The notes below the pieces were generated by a model. That model saw only the letters and a program-made list of their open reading frames with translations, had not been told where the DNA came from and did not search any database. Below, in pieces: positions 1 to 8,673 of a stretch of DNA of 64,000 nucleotides (the stretch's first letter is position 1; the number at the start of each line of letters is the position of its first letter). Origin of the DNA: AC-32 sp963717725. GTDB taxonomy: Bacteria; Actinomycetota; Thermoleophilia; Gaiellales; Gaiellaceae. Location of the stretch: the NCBI GenBank assembly GCA_963717725.1, contig CAVQWS010000010.1, positions 186,001-250,000 on the forward strand. Direction: 5' to 3'. Position numbers and translations under genes: made by a program.

Positions 1-1282
1 GCCGCGTGAACTTCGCCAGGAAGGTCGGCCGCAGCCCGGTCGGGAGAAGCCGACCGACGACCGTGCGGTCCGCCTCCACCCGCTCGACGTGGTACTCGAA
101 CAGCTTGTGAAGCGTGATCGCGTCCCCCTCCATCCTCTGCACTTCCGTGATCTCGGTCACATGGCGCGTGCCGTCGTCCAGCCGGTCGAGCTGAATAATC
201 AGGTCGAGCGCAGAGGAGATCTGCTGGCGGATCGCCTTCACCGGCAGCTCGAAGCCGGCCATCAGCACCATCGTCTCGAGGCGACTGAGCGAATCGCGTG
301 GCGAGTTCGCGTGGATCGTCGAGAGCGACCCTTCGTGGCCGGTGTTCATCGCCTGGAGCATGTCGAGCGTCTCCGCCCCGCGAACCTCGCCGACGATGAT
401 CCGGTCGGGTCGCATGCGCAGGGAGTTGCGGACGAGCTCGCGGATCGTCACCTCGCCTTCGCCCTCGATGTTCTTCGGGCGCGACTCGAGGCGAAGCACG
501 TGGTGCTGCGACAGCTGTAGCTCGGCCGCTTCCTCGATGGTGACGATTCGGTCGCTGTCCGGGACGGCGGCGGACAGCGCGTTCAGGAGCGTCGTCTTGC
601 CGGAGCCCGTGCCTCCCGAGATCAGGATGTTCAGGTCGGCCCTGATGCAGCGGTCCAGGAAATCGGCCGCCTCGGCGGTGAGTGTTCCGATCTGGATCAG
701 CTCGTCGAGCGTGAAACGGCCCTGGTCGAACTTCCGGATCGTCAGGAGCGCACCCGAGAGCGACAGCGGCGCGATGATCGCATTGATCCGTGAACCGTCA
801 GGCAGGCGCGCGTCGACCATCGGCGACGACTCGTCGATGCGGCGGCCCACCTGCCCGACCATCTTGGTGATGATCCGCCTCAGGTGTGATTCGTCGCTGA
901 AGCGGAGCGACGTCCGTGACAGGAGACCGCGCCGCTCGATCCAGATCTCGTGCGCTCCGTTGACCATGATCTCCGAGATGGTCGAATCGGGCAGCAGCCG
1001 CTCGAGCGGCCCGTAGCCGAAGACGTCGTCCGCGATCTCGGAAGCCAGCCGTTCGCGGTCGTCCCGCGAGAGGCCTGCTTCCTGCTGGAGCTGCGTCCGG
1101 ATCTCGGCCTCAACGCGCGCACGGACGGCGTCGGTGTCCGAGACATCGAAGAGCCCGGGGCCGAGCTCGCTCACCAGCCCGAGATGGATGCGGTTCTTCA
1201 GGTCGGCGAATGGGTCGGTCGCGCCGCCATCGATGCCGCTCATGGTGGTGCCCGACTGCGTAAGGCGCTCGTGGAGCTCCAT
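1..1282 (-). CDS. cpaF: CpaF/TadA secretion ATPase of the Tad pilus (3' end cut by window edge)
   Basis: Hexameric type II/IV secretion ATPase that powers assembly of Flp pili at the inner membrane. About 427 codons are visible and the reading frame runs off the left edge, probably close to the true C-terminus. Walker A (GGTGSGKTT) sits near residues 222-230; the Walker B/His region near residue 290 reads MRPDRIIVGEVRGAE. The ATG at 1282 overlaps the TAA stop of cpaE (TAATG), so translation is coupled. It is the last visible gene of an operon running flp, tadE-like, tadG-like, cpaB, cpaE, cpaF. The family call is firm. Confidence 0.95.
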   Translation of the reverse strand, partial: MELHERLTQSGTTMSGIDGGATDPFADLKNRIHLGLVSELGPGLFDVSDTDAVRARVEAEIRTQLQQEAGLSRDDRERLASEIADDVFGYGPLERLLPDSTISEIMVNGAHEIWIERRGLLSRTSLRFSDESHLRRIITKMVGQVGRRIDESSPMVDARLPDGSRINAIIAPLSLSGALLTIRKFDQGRFTLDELIQIGTLTAEAADFLDRCIRADLNILISGGTGSGKTTLLNALSAAVPDSDRIVTIEEAAELQLSQHHVLRLESRPKNIEGEGEVTIRELVRNSLRMRPDRIIVGEVRGAETLDMLQAMNTGHEGSLSTIHANSPRDSLSRLETMVLMAGFELPVKAIRQQISSALDLIIQLDRLDDGTRHVTEITEVQRMEGDAITLHKLFEYHVERVEADRTVVGRLLPTGLRPTFLAKFTR

Positions 1283-2490
1283 TACCGCCCTTCCTTTCTC
1301 CGCAATGTCCGCCGACGCTTTGCCACCGCAGGCTCCGGCTCCGTCCCGTTGCCTGCGTCCTTCCCGTTCGCATAGCTCGCCGCCAGGGCGACGAAGGACC
1401 GCGCCGCGCCCGAGCGCGGATCGGCTGTGACGATCGTCTGGCCGTCGGTGATCGCCCGCGGGATAGACCGATCGCTCGGCACGAGCACGTCGGGACGGCG
1501 GCCGAGGAGCCGTGCGACGTCAGCGTGACTGATGCCGACGTTCGAGTCGGCGCGGTTCAACACGAGCCTGACGCCGGCCATGTCGTAGCCCATCTGCGCC
1601 AAGGTCTCGAGCCCGATCTTCGTGTCCTTCAGCGACAGTGCGTCCAGCATGCCGACGAGGCAGATGTCCGACGAGAGGTCGACGGCGGCAATCACCTCGG
1701 GCGTGAAGGCAGGGGGTGTGTCGACGATCACGACGTCGTGGCGTGACCGCAGCGCCTCGAAGACCGCCCGCAAGAACGGGATCGTGATCGCCGCCGCCTG
1801 GTCCGGCCGTACTGGCGCGAGCAGCGCATGCGCGCCCGACGGATGAGTGGCGAGGAAGCCCGCAACCTTCTCGGCGTCGAGCGAGCTCCCGGCGACCGCG
1901 AGGTCGTAAATCGTGCGGTCCGGGCGCAATCCAAGTGCGAGCCCCACGTCTCCGAACTGGAGGTCCAGATCGACGATCACGGGTGAGTGCCCCGACTCCG
2001 CAAGCGCAACCGCGAGGTTGCAGGCGGTGAGTGTCTTCCCGGTGCCGCCTTTCGGCCCGAGCACGGTGATCATCACGCTTTCCTGGGCCTGAGTCGTGGC
2101 CCCACGCCTGCGCGCAATGGCCTTCTCCAGCGCGAACGCAAGCTCATGCGTCGGCTGGGGCAGCGTGATCAGGTCGTCGGCCCCGGCGCCGAAGGCCTGC
2201 TCCATGAAGCCGTTGGAGCTGCCGGTGTGGAGCACGACGAGCGCCGGGCGGCTCTCAAGCTGCCGGGTCAGATTCGTGATCCCCTCGAGGACCCGGTCGT
2301 GCTCGCGATCGCACGCGAAGACCACGAGGTCGACGTCGGCCGCCGTGGCCGTGAGGGACGACCAGAGGTAGGCCGCATCCGGCAGAGCGGTCTTGGTGAC
2401 ACGGGAGCCCGGAGGGAGCGCCTGCTCGATCGGCCCTGAGTCGATGTTCTCCTCGAGCACGAGGACTGCGTTGTGCGCGAGGGAGCTCAC
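1282..2490 (-). CDS. cpaE: CpaE/TadZ-like pilus-localising ATPase (MinD/ParA superfamily)
   Basis: 402 aa. The first ~140 residues form a degenerate receiver-like domain and the rest is a MinD-type ATPase: a deviant Walker A (GPKGGTGKT) starts near residue 148, followed by a conserved VDLDLQFGDVG segment and VIVDTPPAFTPEV. In Tad systems this protein places the assembly machine, often at a cell pole. The GTG start at 2490 overlaps the TGA of cpaB (GTGA) and its own stop overlaps cpaF, which is typical operon coupling. The role is inferred from family and context. Confidence 0.9.
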   Translation of the reverse strand: MSSLAHNAVLVLEENIDSGPIEQALPPGSRVTKTALPDAAYLWSSLTATAADVDLVVFACDREHDRVLEGITNLTRQLESRPALVVLHTGSSNGFMEQAFGAGADDLITLPQPTHELAFALEKAIARRRGATTQAQESVMITVLGPKGGTGKTLTACNLAVALAESGHSPVIVDLDLQFGDVGLALGLRPDRTIYDLAVAGSSLDAEKVAGFLATHPSGAHALLAPVRPDQAAAITIPFLRAVFEALRSRHDVVIVDTPPAFTPEVIAAVDLSSDICLVGMLDALSLKDTKIGLETLAQMGYDMAGVRLVLNRADSNVGISHADVARLLGRRPDVLVPSDRSIPRAITDGQTIVTADPRSGAARSFVALAASYANGKDAGNGTEPEPAVAKRRRTLRRKEGR

Positions 2491-3284
2491 CGACGTCCTC
2501 CGAGCGCATGCAGCACGACTACCGGCGGGACTCCGAGCAGCAGCGTCTCGGGGCTCACGATGCGGCTACCCGAGGGCTTTGCTCCCGCGGCTGGCCGCAG
2601 TGAGAGCCAGACCTTGCCGTTGTCCGACGCGAAGGCGATCTTCGATGCGTCCACGTCGTTGACGCGGAGGCTCACGTCGCTGGTCCTCGAGGACGAGGCG
2701 ACGCCGGCGCTGCTGCCGATCCGGACGACTTCCACGTCCTGGACGATGAGACGCAGGACCGGGCGGGACTGGCCGCCGTCGGTTGGGGTGCCGTTCGGGC
2801 TGACGCCGATGACGTTGAAGCCGGCGTAGACGTCGACGTGGTCTCCCTCCTGGACCTGACCGCTGAGGCCGTGTGCGCCGTCCAACGGGATCGCGATGAT
2901 CCGCTGTCGGTCGCTGAGGGTGCTGGCCAGCGAGTCGGAGCTCGCGGAGAAGTCGGCCGCGGTGAGCTGCGCGCCCTTGTAGATGGGCTTCGTCGCCACC
3001 TCCCCGCTCAGGCTCGACGGGTCGCTGAATGCGCCCTCTCGCAATTGGCTTTCGCGGATCGTGGTGACCGTGAAGAGGCTCTTCGCCGCGATCACGCTGC
3101 CGGCGGTGCCCTTCTCGATCGTGTGACGGGCGACGAGCACGGTCACCGGAGTCGAAGTTGCCTTCAGGTTCTTCCGGTAGCCGTTCACGTAGGCGACGAT
3201 CACGACGCCGGCGAGGACGGCCGCGACGAGCGACACGTACAGCGACCCCCGCCTGGAAGAGATGAGCTTCTGTGCGAATTCCAT
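2487..3284 (-). CDS. cpaB: CpaB/RcpC-like Flp pilus assembly protein
   Basis: 265 aa with one N-terminal membrane anchor (about residues 17-35, rich in V/A/L) followed by a SAF-type domain, seen in the VLVARHTIEKGT and KPIYKGAQLTAADF segments, and a periplasmic beta-rich part (GDHVDVYAGFNV). CpaB proteins are thought to bind peptidoglycan or support the secretion channel in Tad pili. A clear Shine-Dalgarno sequence (GGAGGT) lies about 7 bases upstream of the ATG, and the gene sits 20 bases after the TadG-like gene. Some actinobacterial homologues are annotated only as SAF-domain proteins. Confidence 0.85.
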   Translation of the reverse strand: MEFAQKLISSRRGSLYVSLVAAVLAGVVIVAYVNGYRKNLKATSTPVTVLVARHTIEKGTAGSVIAAKSLFTVTTIRESQLREGAFSDPSSLSGEVATKPIYKGAQLTAADFSASSDSLASTLSDRQRIIAIPLDGAHGLSGQVQEGDHVDVYAGFNVIGVSPNGTPTDGGQSRPVLRLIVQDVEVVRIGSSAGVASSSRTSDVSLRVNDVDASKIAFASDNGKVWLSLRPAAGAKPSGSRIVSPETLLLGVPPVVVLHALGGRR

Positions 3285-3304
3285 GAGTTGCTACCTCCGA
3301 TCGA

Positions 3305-5233
3305 CTACTTGACGAGAATTGGGACGCAGGGCGTGACGACGATCGGATCGCAGGTCTCGTCGCCCGTGCTGTTCGGGTCGGGCTCGATGTACTTGACGAA
3401 ATGCCCCCAGATCGCCCCCTTGCTGACATCTCCGGGCGGTGGGCCGTTGTTGGCGCACTTGGAGCCAGTCCAGCCGGTGATGTAGAAGGCCGCGAAGTTC
3501 GTGACGGGCACGTCGGTCGCGCCGCTCCCGCCCAGCGCGGAGAAGTCCGTGATCAACAGCCGCACCACCCTCGGGTCGTTCGCGGCGTCGTAGCCGGGCC
3601 AGTTGTTCGCAGGGCACGCGGAGAAGCGTCCGTCGAGGCCCTGCAGCGTCGGCCCGGCCGTCGTCCCGGTCTTGATCGGGACACAGTCCGCGGGCCCCGA
3701 AGGCGGCGCCGGGTCGGGGCAGACCCCGGCCGAGTTGAGCTGGTACGGCGTCTGGCAACCGTTGATGATCGCGCTTCTGAACTCCGCAGCCCCTGGCCCG
3801 TCGCAGGCGATGGCGCTCGTCCGGCTGCCGCCGGTGAGCCGGAGCATGGTGGTCTGGGCGGCGTTCGTCAGGTCGAGGCTGCCCTCGAGGCCGACGCGGG
3901 CGGTGATCGTGTGCGTGCCGGCCGACAGCGTGTACGGCGCCCCGAGCGTCGTCGTCGCGGTCGAGAGCGCGAGGTCCTTCACGGGCCCGGACCCGTCGTC
4001 GCTGCCGCTGTAGACGCGCTGGATCTTCGAATACGACTGCTTGGGACCCGTGGTCGACTGCCACGCGAGCGAGACGTCGGCCGGGCCGCCCTGCGGCGGG
4101 AGGGCGTAGACGTAACCGGTCGTCCAGTAGCCGGCCGCACTGTCGAACGTCATCGGCTTCGTCCCGGCACCGGTAAGCGTGGCATCGAACGTCTTCTTCG
4201 AGGCCGCTCCGACGGTGCCCGAGCTCGTCTGCAGCACAGCCTGGACCGAGGCGGCGCAGGTCGTGGCGGGCGCGACGACGAACACGTCCGAGAAGAACGG
4301 CGATCCCGTGCAGGACGTCGTCGCCCACACGCGCGGCTTGGGAGCATCGACCGTTCCGCCGGAGCCGACTCCCTGGACGACGGCCAGCCCGATGCCTGAG
4401 CTCTCGTAGTCGTAGCAGACGAACCCGGAGCCTCCGGTTCCCGCAGCTGCGTTGCACGTGCCTGCCTGCCCGCCGATGCCGATCCTCGCGCCGATCTTCT
4501 TGTCGCCCGGGACCGCAAGGGACGCGGAGCCCGTCCAGTAATTGCGGCCGCCCACACTCGAGCCCTTCGTCAGCGAGAGTGCTGGCGCGATCGCCGAGCC
4601 GGTCGCTTCATCGATGAACGTCACCGTCACGTGCCGCGGATCGACGTCCGGCACGGCCAGCGGGAGAGACCCCTGAACGATCGTCTCCTTCTTGAGCTCC
4701 ACGCGAGCGCGCGCATTGATCGCATCGATTGTCGTCTTCGCGCTCGGAACGAAGGCGCTGATGAGACCTCCGAGGATGAACGGGACGTCGGCTTCCGACT
4801 GCTTGACGTCGAGCATCAGGTGCGGCGTCTCGCACGGCCCGTTCGTCTCGGTGTCGTCCGCCCCTGGGCCGCCGACGGGAAAAGTCCTGCTGTTGAAGAG
4901 CGTCGCGATGCGAGCGCTGGCGCCTCCGCCCGGCACGTTGTAGGTGCTTCCGGCGCCGCCCCCGTACTTCGTCGCCGCGTTCCTGATCGTGTCGTTTGCG
5001 GCGCCGGCGATCGACGGGTCGGACGAGAAGCAGTCGCCGAAGTACGCCCCGCCCGCGAGCGCCGCCGCGTCCACCTCCATCTGGAGGTGTCGCTTGTGGA
5101 CGTACCAGTTGCCGACGTCGATCACGAGCAGGAAGAGGAAGATGAGTGCCGGTGTGAGCACCGCAAAGAGGACGGCGATCGCGCCGCGCTCGTTCCGCGC
5201 CAGGCCGCGCGCAGATGCCTCGACCGGCCTCAT
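3305..5233 (-). CDS. TadG-like pilus-associated protein with pseudopilin N-terminus
   Basis: 642 aa. The N-terminus carries NERGAIAVLFAVLTPAL, the putative Flp/Tad-like leader with one transmembrane helix, then DVGNWYVHKRHLQ and AAALAGG, which are hallmarks of the TadE/G family. The +5 glutamate needed by classical prepilin peptidase substrates is absent (leucine instead). The remaining ~550 residues are extracellular, rich in G/T/S and paired cysteines. I prefer the ATG at 5233: it overlaps the TGA of the TadE-like gene (ATGA) and has GGTGAG five bases upstream. A GTG at 5239 would add two residues. Role inferred: minor pilin or adhesive component. Confidence 0.8.
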   Translation of the reverse strand: MRPVEASARGLARNERGAIAVLFAVLTPALIFLFLLVIDVGNWYVHKRHLQMEVDAAALAGGAYFGDCFSSDPSIAGAANDTIRNAATKYGGGAGSTYNVPGGGASARIATLFNSRTFPVGGPGADDTETNGPCETPHLMLDVKQSEADVPFILGGLISAFVPSAKTTIDAINARARVELKKETIVQGSLPLAVPDVDPRHVTVTFIDEATGSAIAPALSLTKGSSVGGRNYWTGSASLAVPGDKKIGARIGIGGQAGTCNAAAGTGGSGFVCYDYESSGIGLAVVQGVGSGGTVDAPKPRVWATTSCTGSPFFSDVFVVAPATTCAASVQAVLQTSSGTVGAASKKTFDATLTGAGTKPMTFDSAAGYWTTGYVYALPPQGGPADVSLAWQSTTGPKQSYSKIQRVYSGSDDGSGPVKDLALSTATTTLGAPYTLSAGTHTITARVGLEGSLDLTNAAQTTMLRLTGGSRTSAIACDGPGAAEFRSAIINGCQTPYQLNSAGVCPDPAPPSGPADCVPIKTGTTAGPTLQGLDGRFSACPANNWPGYDAANDPRVVRLLITDFSALGGSGATDVPVTNFAAFYITGWTGSKCANNGPPPGDVSKGAIWGHFVKYIEPDPNSTGDETCDPIVVTPCVPILVK

Positions 5234-5802
5234 GAGCACTCACCGTTGAGCGAGGGATCCGCCGGCCGCTCGAGTCGCATCGTCGACTCCGCCTTAATCG
5301 TGGCCGTCGCGCCGCCGGTGAACGGAAGCCATTTGTACGGCGCGGTGACGGTGACCTTGATCGGGTCACCGACGCGGCCCGTCGTCCCCGTCGAAGGATT
5401 CGCCAGGAAGGTGATGCAAACCTGTGCCGGCGACGAGACCGACCCCGTGCCATTGCGCAACTCGGTGGTCTCAGCCTGCTGCTGGATCCAGCGCGCCAGG
5501 TTCCCGCCCGGCTGGGGCGAGCTGCCGATCACTGCGGCCGCGCGCGCACCCTCGTTGGCGAGGTGGTTCGCGTCCAGCCAGTAGTTCAGCGCCTTCGCGA
5601 AGTCGATCAGCGCGAGCACGAGCAGACAGAGAATCGGGACGACGAGCGCGAGCTCGACCGCCGCCTGGCCACGCTCGTTGCGTGAACGGGCGGGCGGGCG
5701 CTCTCTGTCGACCGTGTGAGGCGTGATGGACGCCGCCCCGGAGGGCGGCGTCCACCCGTGCCCGTTGTCGGCCGGGTGCGCAGAGGAAGACCGTGTGTTC
5801 AT
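5230..5802 (-). CDS. TadE-like minor pseudopilin
   Basis: 190 aa. After a ~45-residue polar leader the sequence NERGQAAVELALVVPIL shows the prepilin-type cleavage motif (G then QAAVE, with Glu at +5) and a single hydrophobic helix. A short extracellular domain containing a cysteine pair follows. TadE-type proteins are minor pilins processed by a prepilin peptidase; no such peptidase lies in this window. The ATG at 5802 was chosen because the upstream open frame is antisense noise. The leader is longer than usual for the family, so a later start cannot be excluded. Confidence 0.78.
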   Translation of the reverse strand: MNTRSSSAHPADNGHGWTPPSGAASITPHTVDRERPPARSRNERGQAAVELALVVPILCLLVLALIDFAKALNYWLDANHLANEGARAAAVIGSSPQPGGNLARWIQQQAETTELRNGTGSVSSPAQVCITFLANPSTGTTGRVGDPIKVTVTAPYKWLPFTGGATATIKAESTMRLERPADPSLNGECS

Positions 5803-5840
5803 TGCATCTGCCCCTGCATCCCCGATCCGCTCGGCCCTGG

Positions 5841-6059
5841 TTACGGGACGAGCGCGATGAGGGCCGCGCCGGCCGCCGACATGAAGTTCGTGATCTGGGT
5901 TGCGAAACCGGCGACTGCCAAAGAGATGACCGCCGCGATGCCCAGGACCACGAGGGCGTACTCGACCGCGCCCTGACCGTCCTCGCGCTTCAGATCCTCG
6001 CGCGAGACCGTCAGGCCGCGGGTGAGCCCCACAGCGAGCTGCTCGTAGAGCTTCTGCAT
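5841..6059 (-). CDS. Flp/Fap-type major pilin
   Basis: 72 aa, a typical Flp pilin size. The motif EDGQGAVEYALVV gives the cleavage site after EDG with Glu-Tyr at +5/+6, followed by a ~25-residue hydrophobic helix (LGIAAVISLAVAGFA). It is the structural subunit of the Tad pilus. A very strong Shine-Dalgarno sequence (GGGGAGGTAA) ends about 6 bases before the ATG at 6059, fitting a highly expressed first gene of the operon. A longer open frame upstream lacks family similarity and is rejected. The 146-base gap upstream (6060-6205) probably holds the operon promoter, but I cannot fix it. Confidence 0.88.
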   Translation of the reverse strand: MQKLYEQLAVGLTRGLTVSREDLKREDGQGAVEYALVVLGIAAVISLAVAGFATQITNFMSAAGAALIALVP

Positions 6060-6205
6060 GTCCCTTACCTCCCCGGTAAGTTCGTACAGGCGGGTCTCCC
6101 CGACGCCGCCTGCGTTGACAGGTACGAGAGGCATTCAGCGTCGTTCCCGGCCTCCGACCCACCAGCGAAGGTCCGGATGGAGCTAGCCGTTTGTCAGGGC
6201 GACGT

Positions 6206-6622
6206 TCAAGAACGGTCGTACAAGAAGCGGACGCTGGAGAGCGCGAGCAGACCGCAGCCGATTCCCGCGAGCTCGAGCCCCCAGACCACCTCTGAACCAT
6301 CCGCGCGCGCTTCCGCGTAGTGCGTCCAGCAGACGTAGCCGGCCACGAACGCGAGGGTGGCGACCCAGCCCCCCTTCACGGTTGAGCCGGCCACGGGCAG
6401 GACCACCGGAACGAGCGCAAGGGTCGCCGCGGCCAGGACGAGCCAGCCGTCGCCCCCCAGTTCGATTCCACTCGTCGCGCTGAAGAACCTTCCGCCTATC
6501 CACGGGCCGAACGCTCCGATGACCATCATCGCGGCGCCGAGGAGCGCCAGGCCGCTGCCGGCTGGAAGGGTCGCGGTCAAGCGGTCCGGCTCGGCTGTGG
6601 GCGGCCCGCCGGCGGCCGTCAC
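6206..6622 (-). CDS. small four-helix membrane protein of unknown function
   Basis: 138 aa with about four predicted transmembrane helices (for example LALLGAAMMVIGAFGPWI, WLVLAAATLALVPVVLPV, WVATLAFVAGYVCW). I recognise no family. The start is GTG at 6622, overlapping the TGA of the upstream response regulator (GTGA), so the two are translationally coupled and may act together. It precedes the pilus operon on the same strand with a 146-base gap. A sensor role for the adjacent regulator is conceivable but there is no kinase domain. Confidence 0.7.
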   Translation of the reverse strand: MTAAGGPPTAEPDRLTATLPAGSGLALLGAAMMVIGAFGPWIGGRFFSATSGIELGGDGWLVLAAATLALVPVVLPVAGSTVKGGWVATLAFVAGYVCWTHYAEARADGSEVVWGLELAGIGCGLLALSSVRFLYDRS

Positions 6623-7275
6623 AGCAGTGCCGGCTCGGCGGCGTCGAGTGACGCTTCGAGTAGTCCGTGACGGTATGCCCAGCGCACGGCCTCCGTCCTG
6701 CTGCTCACGCCGAGCTTTCGGTAGATGTTGGTGAGGTGGAACTTCACGGTTTGCTCGGCGAGCCAGAGCCGCTTCGCGATCTGGCCGTTGGCCAGGCCTT
6801 CGGCAAGGGCGCGCAGGATCTCCAGCTCGCGCTCGGTCAGCCCCGCCTCGCGCACAGCCGGGATGTCACCGTCGTGGATGAGCCCGATCGGCTCGGGCAC
6901 GGTCTCCTCGAAGGCAGCCAGCAACGCGTCGGGCAGCTGGTCCGGACCGATGCGCTTCGAGATGAATGCGCACGCGCCCAGGCTCAGCGCCTCCCGGGCC
7001 GTGTCGTCGGAGTCGACGGCCGAGAGGACGGCGATCCTGACCGACGGCATTCGCTCGCGCAGCAGCCGGATGCAAGTCAGCCCGTCCATCCCCGGCATCC
7101 GCAGATCGAGCACAACCAGATCCGGGTCCGTCTGCTGGACGACCGGTAGCACCTGGCTTCCCGACTCGGCCACGCCGACGATCTCGAACTCGGGTCCCGC
7201 AAGCGCAATCCCCACTGCCTCGATCATCAGGCCGTGGTCGTCCGCAACAACCACCTTGAGCCGCCGCAACCTCAT
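6619..7275 (-). CDS. NarL/FixJ-type response regulator (LuxR HTH)
   Basis: 218 aa. An N-terminal receiver domain has the acidic pair (ADDH), the phospho-acceptor Asp in VVLDLRMPGMDG near residue 58 and the conserved Lys in FISKRIG. A C-terminal LuxR helix-turn-helix contains AEQTVKFHLTNIYRKLGVSS. No histidine kinase lies nearby. ATG at 7275 is annotated, but the paralogue at 7485 starts MRRLKV, so a TTG at 7269 preceded by AAGGGA would align exactly and may be the true start. It heads the pair with the small membrane protein and lies directly upstream of the Tad operon. Confidence 0.92.
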   Translation of the reverse strand: MRLRRLKVVVADDHGLMIEAVGIALAGPEFEIVGVAESGSQVLPVVQQTDPDLVVLDLRMPGMDGLTCIRLLRERMPSVRIAVLSAVDSDDTAREALSLGACAFISKRIGPDQLPDALLAAFEETVPEPIGLIHDGDIPAVREAGLTERELEILRALAEGLANGQIAKRLWLAEQTVKFHLTNIYRKLGVSSRTEAVRWAYRHGLLEASLDAAEPALL

Positions 7276-7403
7276 CCCTTCGCCGCTTGACTCGAACTGT
7301 GGTGGAGTTCATCGCCGAAGGACATCCCTCGAAAGCGGTAAACCACTCGCGAGACGTCAGGACGGGCGGTCCCACCGGAAGGTCTAGTTCGCACACCGCC
7401 GAC

Positions 7404-7431
7404 TTGCGTTGGCCCCGCGACTACCTACGGT
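7404..7431 (+). promoter_or_regulatory. possible -35/-10 promoter of the plus-strand response regulator
   Basis: TTGCGT, 16 bases, then TACGGT in the 209-base gap between the two divergent regulators. This would start transcription about 45 bases upstream of the ATG at 7485, consistent with the AGGGGAG Shine-Dalgarno sequence there. The match is moderate and unverified. I could not place a comparable promoter for the minus-strand regulator. Confidence 0.35.
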
Positions 7432-7484
7432 GCGAGTGGGAAAGGGCTCGGGGGAGCCGAAATCTGTCAGGGGAGAGTGCGGCG

Positions 7485-8126
7485 ATGCGGCGCCTGAAGG
7501 TACTCGTGGTCGACGATCATCGACTGATGCTGGAGGCGATTCGGGTCCAGCTCGAGCGGGAGGACGACATCAGCGTCGTTGGGTGTGTCGACTCGGGCGA
7601 GCCGGTCGTCGCGCTCGTCGGTCAGACCGGACCGGACGTCGTGCTGCTCGACGTGCGGATGCCGGGGATGGACGGGCTAACGGTCCTCGAGCATCTACAG
7701 GCTCGGTACCCGAGCATCGCCGTGGTGATGCTCTCCGGAATCGAAGACCCGGCGCTCGTTCGCGCCGCGCTCGAGCGCGGCGCGGCGGCCTTCGTGCTCA
7801 AGGGCATCGACCCTCGCGACCTCGCTGGGGCGGTGCGCCAAGTGATGCGGGGGACGATCTTCCGGGCGCTCGATCGACCCCGCGTGGGCGCGCTGAGCGC
7901 CCTGGAAGAGGCCGGCCTGAGCCCGCGCGAGCTGTCGATACTCGAGGCGCTGGAGTCGGGTGGCTCGAACCGAGAGATCGCCGAGCGGCTCTTCGTGGCC
8001 GAGCAGACGGTGAAGTTCCACCTGACGAACATCTACCGCAAGCTGGGCGTATCGAGCCGCACCGAGGCGGTGCACTACGCCTATGAAAACGGTCTCGTCG
8101 AACGCCCGCTCTCGTACGTCGCTTGA
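7485..8126 (+). CDS. NarL/FixJ-type response regulator, paralogue of the neighbouring one
   Basis: 213 aa with the same architecture as the minus-strand regulator: a receiver domain (VVDDH, phospho-Asp in VVLLDVRMPGMDG, Lys in FVLKGID) and a LuxR HTH. Twenty-two consecutive residues of the HTH region match the neighbour exactly, indicating local duplication. The ATG at 7485 follows AGGGGAG; longer in-frame starts have no family support. Its TGA overlaps a TTG (TTGA) of a weak downstream frame. It is an orphan regulator with no kinase in view. Targets might include the Tad operon, by proximity only. Confidence 0.92.
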   Translation: MRRLKVLVVDDHRLMLEAIRVQLEREDDISVVGCVDSGEPVVALVGQTGPDVVLLDVRMPGMDGLTVLEHLQARYPSIAVVMLSGIEDPALVRAALERGAAAFVLKGIDPRDLAGAVRQVMRGTIFRALDRPRVGALSALEEAGLSPRELSILEALESGGSNREIAERLFVAEQTVKFHLTNIYRKLGVSSRTEAVHYAYENGLVERPLSYVA

Positions 8127-8230
8127 CCCTCGACGGTCGGCTCGCACCGACCGGACGTTCGGCTGGTTCATCCGGCTTCGTGCTCGAACAGGCTGGGAGC
8201 GTCGGTGCCAGCGGTGCTAAGGAGGAAGCT

Positions 8231-8449
8231 TTGCGCGTCCACGTCGGTGACTCGGAGCTCGTGGGGGTCTTGCTCGACTACTTCGAGCGCGAGAGCGACT
8301 GCGTGGCGATCCAGGTCGGCGAGGCCGAGATCGAGATCTCGTTGCTCGGCTCTTACGGGAGCGTGGCACATAACGAGACCGTGGACAGGCTCCTTGCTGA
8401 GTTCCGACGCCGGAACGCCGGCGGCGGACGCTCGCCGCTCGCCGATTAG
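8231..8449 (+). CDS. small hypothetical protein (72 aa)
   Basis: An acidic 72-residue protein beginning LRVHVGDSELVGVLLDYF, with alternating beta and alpha character and no recognised family. The TTG start at 8231 is preceded by an excellent AAGGAGG at the right spacing, which decides against the longer frame beginning at 8123. It lies about 100 bases after the response regulator on the same strand and ends tail-to-tail with the 56-aa gene, overlapping it by four bases. Function unknown. Confidence 0.72.
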   Translation: MRVHVGDSELVGVLLDYFERESDCVAIQVGEAEIEISLLGSYGSVAHNETVDRLLAEFRRRNAGGGRSPLAD

Positions 8450-8616
8450 TGCGTCTGCGGAACGGCGCCGAGCGCCTGTAGCTGTGCCTGGAAGAGGGTC
8501 TTGTCGATCTTGCCCTGGTAGATCGGCACGCTTTCCTCCATGCACACGCGGATCACTTCGGTGCGGTCGATCCCAAGCTCTTTCGACAACTCCTCGGGCG
8601 TCAGGTGGTTCGCCAT
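8446..8616 (-). CDS. 56-aa small protein with helix-turn-helix-like N-terminus
   Basis: Translates as MANHLTPEELSKELGIDRTE and so on, 56 residues in all, with a helix-turn-helix-like N-terminal half (LTPEELSKELG, then DRTEVIRVCMEE). The ATG at 8616 has AGGAAGGGAG just upstream. It sits 23 bases downstream of a strong intrinsic terminator (8640-8673, same strand) and two further hairpins, so its expression may be set by attenuation. No family assignment; a DNA- or RNA-binding role is only a guess. Confidence 0.7.
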   Translation of the reverse strand: MANHLTPEELSKELGIDRTEVIRVCMEESVPIYQGKIDKTLFQAQLQALGAVPQTH

Positions 8617-8639
8617 CTTGCTCCCTTCCTCTGGGTACG

Positions 8640-8673
8640 AAAAAGCCCGCCGCGCTCTCAGCGCAGACGGGCT
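8640..8673 (-). terminator. intrinsic terminator upstream of the 56-aa gene
   Basis: Read on the minus strand: AGCCCG-TC-TGCGC, loop TGAGA, GCGCG-G-CGGGCT, then five T. This is a textbook stem plus U tract. It lies between a likely transcription start (8720-8760) and the ATG at 8616, so it would act as an attenuator for the small gene rather than as an end-of-gene terminator. Confidence 0.75.
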
